From Nitzschia sp. DOCU1 (lineage: Eukaryota; Bacillariophyta; Bacillariophyceae; Bacillariales; Bacillariaceae), in the NCBI GenBank assembly GCA_951394045.1, contig OX595988.1, positions 3,549,352 to 3,613,351 on the forward strand: a DNA stretch of 64,000 nucleotides, given 5' to 3'. The position numbers and the translations under genes are program-made. The notes beneath the pieces are model-generated. The model had not been told where the DNA came from and searched no databases. It saw only the letters and a list, made by a program, of their open reading frames with translations. This document shows positions 41,801 through 51,679 of this stretch, one piece after another (the first letter of the stretch is position 1; the number at the start of each line of letters is the position of its first letter).

Positions 41801-44764
41801 CTTGTATTCGACCTACGAACTGAAGATGCGCCGTCTCCAGGGACGAGTGGGCGAAGCGACGTGTAGCTGTAACTCAACGCTACCACGGCGAGCTCCTTTG
41901 GAAGCTGATGTTACGGATGCTTTCGACCTTATCTCCGTTCAACAACAAGATGTTCTCCCAGCATGCATTGGGAATGCAACAACGTGTGATTTTGGCAAGA
42001 CTTTCACGACCAGTGCTCTATTCGAGGTCCAAGGTACCCTTGATCCCCTCGAAATAGCCTCGATCTTAGAGCAAGCCTTTACAAATGCGTTGGACAGCCT
42101 GATTGGCGGGGGGAACGCGACGGTTTGTAACTCTTTTTTTGGCCTTGTTACAGATGCCCAAGTATACCTCGACTTTGTCTACAACAGCGTGTTTAGGAAC
42201 TCCAATGACACGGCGAGACGTCAACTCCAAGACCTCCTACCAACTGTGGCGCCCACATCCGATACCACCTTTACGTTCTGGTTGGCGTCTGGGGGCAATA
42301 TCACCGCCACTCCTACCACGGCCCCAACGGTTCAAATAGTCAGTGCAACAGATTTTTTCCTGCTTAATGCATCTGGGCTATGCAACGGGTGTCCTGCGGA
42401 GCTGATTTTCAACAACGCAGCTGCGGATGGTCGCAGACGAATAGACCAGATCAGTACCGAGGACACGATCAGTAGCACTTCCATTACTCAGTCTCGGTTC
42501 TTGGAAGACATCGCCGGGGAGGAACCAGAATCAGAGTGCTACTGCCCGATTGGGTCGGTTCAGGTTGTACCCGATTTCGAGCAGATTTCTCTCCTTGAAA
42601 TCATCCAACAAGAGGTTGCCAAAATCAGCAGCAACCTTACAGTAATAGGAACAGTGTCAGGGCTTACAAGAGTCGACTGCGTCGAAGAGACACCGTTCTC
42701 AACAACCATCGACTTCCGATTCTCAGCTTTCGAGTGGGTTGTCAACAATCCAAATGACGTCCAAGGCCTTGGCGACGTGATAGCCAACATCTACAATGGC
42801 TTGGTGGAAGAGTTCTGTGACGAATACTTCCGTAACTCCATCTCTTTGACGTATGTCGCTGGGAGCTTGCAGCGGTCGACCGGAACAGGGCGACGGCACG
42901 ACAGGGACCTGCAGAATATGCAAGGATGTCTGAATTACCATGCCACATTCACTGTTTCGGGTCTTTGCCGGGGTTGCCAAGCCCTTGGAACACCCATCCC
43001 GCTGTTCGGTAATAGCACCACCAATCGAAAGCTTGAGGAACTCGTCCTGCGACAACTTACGCAGATATCAAGGTATCGCCGTATCCAAGAAGCCGGATCA
43101 ACATGTATATGCGACAGTACGTCTGTTGCTCAGCGAACTTCTCCAAGCCGAGCGGCAATCCGAGCTGGCTTGGAAGCATTGATTCCAGATCAATTGCCAT
43201 GGGCACAAAACCCGTCCATATGCGGACTCCCTGTTGATGTAGAGATACCTTGCCCAACAATTCCGGCTGGTCCCTCCATCACAATTTCCATGCGATTCTA
43301 CGCCCGTCGCTCGGATGGCAGTTGCTTAAAAGCCGCAGATTTGCTGCTCATGGCCACGCAGTTCTCGACTACGTTCAACTCTAATATGCAGCTGGGACAC
43401 TTCCCATGTGAACCACAATACCTTCAAGTCTCCAATGTCATGATCGACCCTTTAACCCTTGGTGGTTGCCGTCGCGAATTGCTGAGAGGCAGCAAGATTG
43501 ACGACAGCGAAACCCAAAGTGGAAAAACGTCCAGAGAGCTCCTCCGGGACTATGACGGCGTACTGGCGTCCATGACGGTCACTGGTAACATTTATGCGAT
43601 CAATGTAGATGCCATTCTAGCCAGCCAAAGCACTACTCTGCGAACTGCAGCTTCCGGTATCACGGAGACAAGCGGGGGACTTTACGACATTGAAACTGGA
43701 AGTGCCACCAAGACTCCCAGCGCCGTGCCATCCGCCTTTCCGAGTTCGTTTCCGAGTTCGTTTCCAAGTGATTTTCCTACCTCAAAACCGTCTGAGGATT
43801 CATGCTTGCCTACTTCGAAATCTTGCACTGGAATAGTATCAGTTGTCGAAACTTGGTGCACCTCATTCGAAGGTACTAATGATGCATGCTGCTCTCGGGG
43901 TGATGAACTGGGTGATGAATTTGTTCCATGTCGTTGGACTGGGGAAGCCACAATTTTCAGGGGATCGTGTAATGGCGACGCTGCTTGCTGGTTTCCAGAC
44001 ACATCGACATCCACCACTGTTGGTGCCAAATCCTGCAATGGACCAAACGCGTGCCAAGGGATTGGTTTCGCTACTGCCACGTCCATTTCCATCCGCTCAA
44101 ACTCATGCAATGAAGACAACGCGTGCGCTTTCCTTGGTCGAAATGCAGGCGAGACCATATCTATTGGCGATGGCTCTTGCAACGGATTTATTTCGTGCAC
44201 CAATATAGGCCGCAACCTGGCCACATCCGTTACTATCGGGGATGGCTCGTGCAACGAACAATATGCGTGCGAGGCCCTTGGTTACACCGAGGCCACCGCC
44301 GTCACTATTGCGAGTGGGTCGTGTGCCGGTCAGTTTTCGTGCGGCGGAGTTGGCGCTAGTCTGGCCACCACCGTTATTATTGGCGCCAGTTCCTGCCTTG
44401 GAGACAATGCGTGCATTTTTGTTGGTTATTCCCCTTCAACTTCGGTGACAATTAAGAAATCGACTTGCACCGCCACGGCTTGCGGTAACACCGACCCTCT
44501 TTGTGGTTTTCTTTATGACGCCTTGACCGGTGACGTGACTTGCGGCGGCTGCGAATGTTTATCTTCCAGGTAGATAACGAGTTGAATTGGCAAAGCCAGT
44601 TCAACATCATACATGTTACAATATGAATGAATGACTTTACATCAACGACTTTAGCATTGTCTTTTTGTGCGGTTCATTGTCAAGGCCATGAAGACAATGT
44701 GCGTCATGCCACCTTTGCTGATGTTGAAATACCTGCAACTCTTCCTGCTTCGACTAACTCGAAA
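38821..44764 (+). repeat. Segmental duplication unit B, copy 3 (partial)
   Basis: Begins within the promoter block (GAATC.AAGCTACGACTACCT, compare 8388 onward) and covers the whole Cys-rich gene and its 3' flank, but lacks the FVPK gene. It is arranged head to tail behind unit B2. Confidence 0.9.
39112..44573 (+). CDS. Cys-rich modular surface protein with C-terminal solenoid, copy 3
   Basis: The inferred exons are 39112-39301, 39473-39730 and 39862-44573, joined in phase 1; 5160 nt give 1719 residues. The membrane span is at about 95-119, and the ectodomain starts at about 150. The modules match copy 2, including the 30 nt that copy 2 lacks. The solenoid has six units. A small in-frame insertion (GDELGDEFVPC in place of GDVC) lies just before the solenoid. 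Nucleotide identity to copy 2 is very high outside the solenoid, whereas inside it the codons after SC-x-G and after the second Cys differ repeatedly. This is the cleanest, apparently fully intact member. Its cellular role is unknown; type II topology and glycosylation sequons suggest a surface protein. Confidence 0.82.
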
Positions 44765-44839
44765 ACGTGGACGACTAGTCCGACAGCAGGTCTTTCTCGT
44801 AATAGCGTTGTGAATTTACCGAGCTACACGGTAGCAAAT

Positions 44840-45335
44840 TCATTCTGTAATTCGTCCAATAAAAAAGTGAGATTGTTTAGCTACTCTATCGGTCCTATCG
44901 ATCACCTTTAATCTTGGATGTACTAGTCCCAATCGAACATGCCAAGATCAGTCCAAGAGTGGTCATCACGATCAAACTCCAAGTACCCACTCGTCTTAGC
45001 TCACAGTAAACTCTACTTACACGGTAGCAAATTTGTTCTGTAATTCGTCCACAATAAAAATGAGATTGTTTAGCTACTCTATCGGTCCTATCGATCACCT
45101 TTGATCTTGGATGTAAAGTCCCAATCGAACATGCCAAGATCAGTCCAAGAGTGGTCATCACGATCAAACTCCAAGTACCCACTCGTCTTAGCTCACAGTA
45201 AACTCTACTTACACGGTAGCAAATTTGTTCTGTAATTCGTCCACAATAAAAATGAGATTGTTTAGCTACTCTATCGGTCCCATCGATCACCTTTGATCTT
45301 GGATCTACTAGTCCCAATCGAACTTGCCAAGATCA
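44840..45335. repeat. 192-bp tandem repeat, about 2.5 copies
   Basis: GATTGTTTAGCTACTCTATC occurs at 44871, 45064 and 45256. The period is 192-193 bp and the units are almost identical. Because 192 is divisible by three, a 140-codon minus-strand frame (44895-45317) stays open through it with a 64-residue repeat; I treat that ORF as a by-product. Confidence 0.9.
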
Positions 45336-45587
45336 GTCCAAGAAGACGAGTCATCACGATCAATCTCCAAGTACTCGTGTGCAGTCTCTTCGTTGCTGAA
45401 AATTTCAATCCGTCTTGTCTCCAAGGGTCTTAGACATAGGTCCCAATGTCGACTCCATAGTATCATCGGCCGGCACCATTTCGGCGGTCATGGGAGTCAG
45501 CTTCGGCTCGGGACAGGTTGAATCCCGGATTATGAGCTAGGTTATGAGCTGGCAACACCATTCGACTGATTCTTGACATGTTGATAG

Positions 45588-45887
45588 TAGAGATTTCCTG
45601 GCTTCCATTTGCGCTTCCCATTTGCGCTTCCCGCGCGAAGGGTATTTGCGAAAGATATCCTTCGCTCTTTCCTTTCCTGCTGGCATTTGCGCTTGGAATT
45701 TACGCTTCAGGGGACCGACATTTATGTGTATGGGGAGCCAGCCAGCCGCTCAAGCCTTACTACTTGGGGTGTGGGCAGTATCCATATTTCCTTCCTTCAT
45801 CCGATTGATTCATTTGCGCTTCACGACTAAATTGACTGGAAAATGAAGCGCAAACGGGAAGCGGAAATCGAAGCCAGGAAATCACTA
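45588..45887. mobile_element. 300-bp MITE-like element with imperfect terminal inverted repeats of about 45 bp
   Basis: The left end TAGAGATTTCCTGGCTTCCA and the reverse complement of the right end, TAGTGATTTCCTGGCTTCGA, match, and the similarity continues through TTTGCGCTTCCC blocks. The inner part repeats TTTGCGCTT-type words. No transposase is encoded. A convincing target-site duplication is not visible. Confidence 0.6.
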
Positions 45888-47875
45888 GTGGGGACAAAAT
45901 TGCCCACCAGCAGATGTGAGGTGATGGCGCGCTCGTGCCGAAACGGCTCCATAACGGATCGGCAGGCTTCGCCCGCGACGAGGTATGATATGATACCTGC
46001 GTTAGCACACGAATAGCGGTCGTCTCATTTTGCAACATGTGTCCGTACTACTAGATTGGACAACCTGTCTTGTTCGATAGGATAGGATGAAAACGACTAC
46101 TGTTTGATACCTTTGCTTCTCTCGTGTTGAACAATCCTGCCACGGCAGAATCGTCGGCATTCTTGGTGGCTCCTGCTCTAGTACTATTGGGATTGATTTT
46201 CAACACGGTCCAACTTGTTTATTCAGAAAGCCGCGACACGCTCCGTTCTAGTGATGCCTAGCGGGCAAAGATAGTTGGCGACTAGCAAATAACTATTGGA
46301 GATATGGGACAATGCTACTGCTACGGCATGTTGGTCGATACACTTCCACTTTGGTGCTGCTGGTGGGTGCTGGGTTCGAATTTGGCGTGCTCGTCCCTGG
46401 CCTGCGGCACCAGCCGGAAACGGGTCGCCCATGCCGTCGTCGCCGTGCACTGCATGGCCTATGAGAAGAGAGCATTGGCAATGGCAAAGAAATGAATTTC
46501 AGCTATTTTAACCTGCATGAAGTAAATGTGGCAGAGTTTCAATCCAGCAGGAAAGTGCCGGCCGTCCTCCAAGATCCATCTGCAAGTAGGAATAAATACC
46601 GTGGCCGTCATTTGAGCTATTCAATGCTGACGTCAAGCTGCAAAACGCATTTCGATCGGTACGGGACCTCGGATTGACGCTTATGCTCCTCCACCATTTG
46701 AGTTTAATCAGAACAAATTAAAGCCCCTGACTCGAATAGTAGTGCTTTGGGTATCTTGAAAAGTGGTACTATTCGCAGACGACGCCAATTCCGCGGAACA
46801 ATGTGGAGGCCGCAATTTTCAGTGCCATAAGCAGTAAAGCCACTGACTCGAATAGTGCTTGGGGTATCTTGAAAAGGGGTACTGCTTAGAGATCACGACA
46901 AGCCCAAAGCAGCAGATTCCTCGGCGTCGCCATCGACTAGCTCGTAGCAGTCTTCCCCGTTAGGTAATTCATATGGTACCGTTCAAATACACTAACCCAC
47001 TGCTCCCGCAAGGCCTGGGCCCTATGACAAGGTAACGGAACGCCCTTGAGCCACGGGACCATGGACAGCATCGCCCTGGCTATTGACCAATTCCCGTCCC
47101 TTGCCGGCTCCTCGCAGGGCCTTCCTTTCCAACAATGCAAACGGTTTATTTGTGCGAAACTGCTTGGGCAGATGAAACCAAGTACCTTGTAGACGCCCCG
47201 ACTGTTGAATGAGCCCGACTTCCCTTGATATCGTGAGTGCGCCATTCGCGGAACACGCGGCAACGATCCACGACTTTCTCCTCCTCTTTTATCAAAATAT
47301 TACACCATCGGGCTCGCACATACACTTCAGCCGCCAATGCTCCCCTCGGAATGGCTCCAAGATTGAACGGAGGGAATGCATTTAGACGGCCCCAGGACCA
47401 ATTGACCGATCGCGCAGTAGCACCTGATGAACTTCCAAACGTAAGTGATCATTGAAAGGATGACCATACAGTGGAGATGAGATCCTAGCATAGTACCATA
47501 CCACATACCGATGGGACTGAGAAGCAAGGATCGATCTATCAATACAAAAGGATCCAACTGAAAATGAACATCGAAGATGCCTACTCGGCAGCGAGTAGAG
47601 TACTTTTGAATCCATAACGCCATGAACTCAAACTGCAGTAGCAGAAAACTTCGAGTAAAAGAGACGATAAACAGGGGTAGCTCGAGATACGAGACTGCAC
47701 CGTGCCCATGACAACGTCTCGGTCGGAACCATGCTGACCCTAAAAATGGTCGCCAATCGGGATCGATCTGAGCAAAAGGAGCGGCGACGGCCTCCCCCAT
47801 CGGGGGCGAATTGGCGTCTTCCAGATGAATTTGTTTCTTTATCTTTTTCTTGACACGAGAATAAACCGATGATGA

Positions 47876-48073
47876 TTAACCCCCAGTCGTTGAAATAGTC
47901 GGAGCATGGTGGGGCTGGTGTAGTGGCAAGTTACGGGTGGGAGGACTGTTGATTTCTTCAGTGACCTCTGAAACAGAGACAAGGGACACTTGACTGGTCG
48001 ACAAAATATTCACAAGGGCGGCTGACACCAACAATACCGACAGTACACTTAAACGAGAAGTTTGATCTTCCAT
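47876..48073 (-). CDS. Possible small secreted or anchored protein
   Basis: A 65-residue ORF from an ATG (MEDQTSRLSVLSVLLVSAAL) with a hydrophobic N-terminal stretch at about 8-28 that could be a signal peptide or anchor, followed by a Ser/Thr/Pro/His-rich tail. I do not recognise it. It could be a first exon or chance. Confidence 0.2.
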   Translation of the reverse strand: MEDQTSRLSVLSVLLVSAALVNILSTSQVSLVSVSEVTEEINSPPTRNLPLHQPHHAPTISTTGG

Positions 48074-48523
48074 TATCGCTCGAATTCGTTTGCCATGACG
48101 CCGAACTCAATGATCAAGTTCCTGGCGTCACCTCGCAACTAGACGGGCATTCAGAAGATTCCCCATTGCGCCTTCCTTCCCTCTATTCGTTGTATCGTTA
48201 CTCCTGCTTCTGTTACCGGATCTTTAATAGTAGGAGACCTATTCAGGCGGTATTACGATAGGCGGCGGTGTCGAGTTGAGGCACCTCCATCGATGAGGAT
48301 TGCATCAATGTCTGCATGCAAGAGAGGGATGAATGGTGGAGGCATGCCATCAAATGAAAAAAGATCTTCGCGAGAGCGAGAGAGGGCAATCGATGATGGA
48401 TAGATACCGTTGTACATACGATGGCGACGTTGGTCGGTTGTTGTCCTCCAGACAGCCAAATGAACGTTACTACCTACGAATACTAGAATGGAGCCTAATT
48501 TTCTACTACTAGTAGCTACTAGA

Positions 48524-48665
48524 GCGCATTATTAGAATTGGAATATGACTCCATCCAAATAGGACTCATCCAATAGTCTACCAATACCACAAATGGCTGC
48601 ATTATCTAGAGTACTATTAGCTAGCTAGCTAGCTAGCTAAAGGTCGTTATCGAGAAAAACCGCCG
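48524..48665 (+). repeat. Relic of the unit B segment downstream of the FVPK gene
   Basis: GCGCATTATTAGAATTGGAA, followed by CATCCAATAGT.TACCA, ACAAATG.CT, CTAGAGTA and an AGCT run, parallels 6711-6875 and 30777-30940 in order. It is a diverged fragment of a further copy, without the gene itself. Confidence 0.6.
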
Positions 48666-49121
48666 TGCGTCGTCTCGTCACTAGAAAGTAGGCTCGCCAG
48701 CCTGTAATTCGGATCACACCGTCTGTTTTAATATAGCTAGCTAGCTAGATCGAATAGAGCAAGCCTTTGATCGGGGGGTCCTCGTTCTTTTCTCCAGTAA
48801 CAAGTCTGCTAGAACATGATGATTGCAAAACACTGGGAGCGCGCTCTAGTATTTAGCTAGCTAGCTAGCTAAAATGATGCAGCGCAGTGGGGTTGCCTTG
48901 TTCCTCGCCGTCACCAACACCAGTCGCTACTAGTTACGAAACGTTGTCGTCCCGGCATTGGACCGCCCACCGGTTGTGTCGGTAGATGATGCTAACTGCA
49001 GGACCGATACTTGCGCCATGTTGCATGCACTTCTTTAACTATAGTATGGTTATACTGTCTGTCTGTTAGCCACATTCTCATTCACGCCTTTCTGAATCTT
49101 CTTGATCGTGTTGTGTTTGTC

Positions 49122-50204
49122 TTACAAAATCATCATCATTACCATCATTCCTGCCATCATTCCCATGACTACTCCACTTCTTTCAACAGCAGCTCCACTC
49201 CCATCTTTATTATCTTTTCGCTTGTTGTCACATCCTTTAAAATTTCCATAATTGCATCGATCTTGATCATAGTTTGGATCACCAATCCAATCATCATCCG
49301 GACGTGGGACAAAAAGTGGTGGTCGGACTTGGGATTCATTAAAGGGCTCGCCCGGAATGACGGGACCTTCCCCCACCCTTAAAACGCATTCATATTCGGC
49401 CGGTGTCGGAATAAAGGTCCCATCGGGACTGAGAAATTGACCACCCGGTGGAACATTTTTGGGAGTAAATCTCTCGACTGGAACTTGAGGGTCCAAATCC
49501 CGATCCAAAGCCGTATAAGTTAAACCCCCATCGGTCCCCGAACTCCAAATATACGATTGAATGACGATCCGATTAAAGTAGGTTTCTGTATCGTACGCAA
49601 TGGTACGAAAATCCGAGAAACCGACAAACCAGTCTGGGGAAGGAGTCATTTTGACCATGCTGGACAAAAAAGGATGTTCAAAGGTGACGTTAATGGGTGG
49701 CAAGTGTTGACTGTCCGAGGTGTTGAACATGCGTTCTCCAATAATCAACATGAGAGTTTCAAATCCCGCATTATTGAATTCATTGGTAATAATGGTAGCA
49801 AAGCCTTCCTGTAGAATGTACGAGATTTAGATGCAGAAAGTGTGTATGAGTGAGTGACGTGCGATTAGACAAGGTAGCACCGTCAACATGTGACTTACTT
49901 CTGCAATGGATTCGACTCCCAGTGTCGCCGTTTCGGTTCCGGTCCACATGCGATATCCATTGGAATGCGAAATCAATATGGGAGCACTCCAACTGGGCGA
50001 TCGAGGAAAATCGTTGGGATGACGTTGTTTGTTCCATTTGCCACGAAAGGTACAATAATATCTTAGAGCGCCTTCAAACCGTTGATTGACTGTCCCGTAT
50101 TCAAACTCCAAGACTTTGTAAGTTTGTTCACGACGTTGACCGGGGGGTTCATTGAATTGAGCCGAAACGCAACACCATAAACACAATAACGAAAGGAATC
50201 GCAT
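49122..50204 (-). CDS. Spondin N-terminal-domain protein, probably GPI-anchored
   Basis: Two exons: 50204-49899 and 49808-49122, with a 90-bp GT-AG intron in phase 0, giving 330 residues. MRFLSLLCLWCCVSAQ is a signal peptide. The spondin_N domain spans about residues 40-200: YYCTFRGKWNKQRHPNDFP, then SHSNGYRMW, and after the intron HPFLSSMVKMTPSPDWFVG and the GTDGGLTY segment. The latter match the family's W-x-x-x-x-HP, SPDWFVG and DAGTDSGL-type blocks, which bind divalent metal. After an acidic, Cys-poor linker, the chain ends in a hydrophobic Met/Val-rich tail following small residues, typical of a GPI-attachment signal. Spondin domains act in extracellular matrix and adhesion in animals; the algal role is unknown. 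A (TTTC)n tract at about 50206-50227 lies directly upstream of the ATG. Confidence 0.8.
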
Positions 50205-50205
50205 C

Positions 50206-50227
50206 TTTCTTTCTTTCTTTCTTTCTT
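50206..50227. repeat. (TTTC)n microsatellite
   Basis: Tetranucleotide run immediately upstream of the spondin gene start, on the coding strand a GAAA-type 5' untranslated tract. Confidence 0.9.
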
Positions 50228-51679
50228 TGTATTGAAGAAACAATGCCCGCGGGTGCACACACACAGACAGAAGAGACTGATAGTAATACTAGGTAGTACA
50301 AGAAGATGCAACTACTACGAATAGTCTCGACAGAACGACGAAACGATGCAAACAGCAATCGTAACACCGAACGAATAATAAGGGCAACCACGCGATAAAG
50401 AACTCGGTTTCGCTCTACGCACCATTGTCCGGCGAAACAAAACGCTAGTTGCGAATCTTGGACTGGGGCCTAAATCGTGCCCTTTTCTACAGCCGTTGCA
50501 CCTAAGTTTGTACGACTACACAAAATGACCCGAAATCTGGGGTCATTGAAGCTAACATAGATCTCCCTCCGACCTGCAATAGGTTATGAGGTTGTGGGAA
50601 AATGATCCGTTCGACTACACAATCGGATCTTTTGTGCCACCAAAGATTTTTTTCAATGCAATCTGACGATGGAACGTGAGACGACGACAATGACCATGAC
50701 CAGGAAGCAGCCTTTTGTGGATGAACGTGCAGGATAGCCACAGCAGCAACTACTACACCATGGTTTTGCCAAGCTAGCGAAAGGGAAACAGAGAAGAGAA
50801 CGCCCAATCATGGCCACTACCTACTGGTGCTCATCCCATTATACCGACAGTTTTCGTTAACATGCCTTGTTGCGAATGTGCGGCAGTTCCTGTTCGGGAC
50901 AAGAACTGCATGCTACAAGGAACTATAGTGATGTTGATCCCCATCATCTGTATGGCAAGGAAATGAAGAGGATGAACGTCGTAGTACTTTCTTGTGGCGT
51001 TGTTGGAACAACAATCGGGTTGAATTGCGACTTGTGTGATGATTCGTTGTCAAAAGGTCGGCTGCTTCTTTCTTTGCCGACAAAAGAAAACAAGCTCTAC
51101 AAGAATACTTTGGAGTATGTGGATATATTGCTCCAAGCAATGTCTCTAGCCATCCAAATTGGATAGGTATCGGCGTCATCAACTCCAAACAAAAAGAATC
51201 GGCTGCCAACAGCAATCAAAAGAATAAAAAAAGCGAGGCATCACGACGACACAAGTCGGGGGGTTGGGTTTCTCCACCTTTTGCAGAATCATCGGATCGT
51301 GTGCGGTTGTCTAGAGAAATGGGAAACTATTTACACCAAAACGTCGACGTCTCCGGAATCGAATAACAGCAACAGCGACTGGGGAAAGGTGTGGCTGCTG
51401 GTGTGAATAAGAGTGAGCTTTCGCAGCAGCAGCAGCAGCAGGAGGAGGAGGAGGAGGTAGAGCAACAGCGGCCTCTGCAAAACCATCAGCAAGCCGCAAA
51501 CACGGCCGGAGCCTACTCCCAAAGGCGCAGATAGTGAGTAGGGCGGAACGCGGCCAGTCCGTCGAGCCACGAAAGGCCAAGTCGACGACGATCCGACATG
51601 AGCGTTGCTGCCACTTTGGGGAAAACGCAAGCAACCGGTAGGAAGAGCTGGCAGAGTGCAAGTCCAAAAGCAAGCGATA
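50228..51679. other. Intergenic region upstream of the spondin gene
   Basis: Open frames at 50867-51166 (plus) and 50502-50807 (minus) have no recognisable domain. A CAG/GAG-rich tract at 51425-51455 makes a poly-Leu minus-strand frame that I reject as coding. Confidence 0.4.

Larger units (their letters stand above)
45888..49121. other. Gene-poor, repeat-rich region
   Basis: Several overlapping open frames on both strands (for example 47327-47800 minus and 46937-47263 minus) show no domain or copy to support them. A pair of direct repeats of about 52 bp (AAAGCCCCTGACTCGAATAG at 46720 and a near copy at 46836) is present. CTAG/AGCT runs occur near 48617, 48733 and 48858. A minus-strand ORF at 48253-48459 ends in STRHRRLS, faintly like the FVPK terminal motif; too short to call. 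Confidence 0.45.

Noticed and set aside
44895..45317. 140-codon minus-strand ORF
   Set aside because: It exists because the 192-bp tandem repeat has a period divisible by three; no start context or homologue supports it.
47327..47800. 157-codon minus-strand ORF
   Set aside because: Several overlapping frames of similar quality, no domain, no second copy to test constraint.
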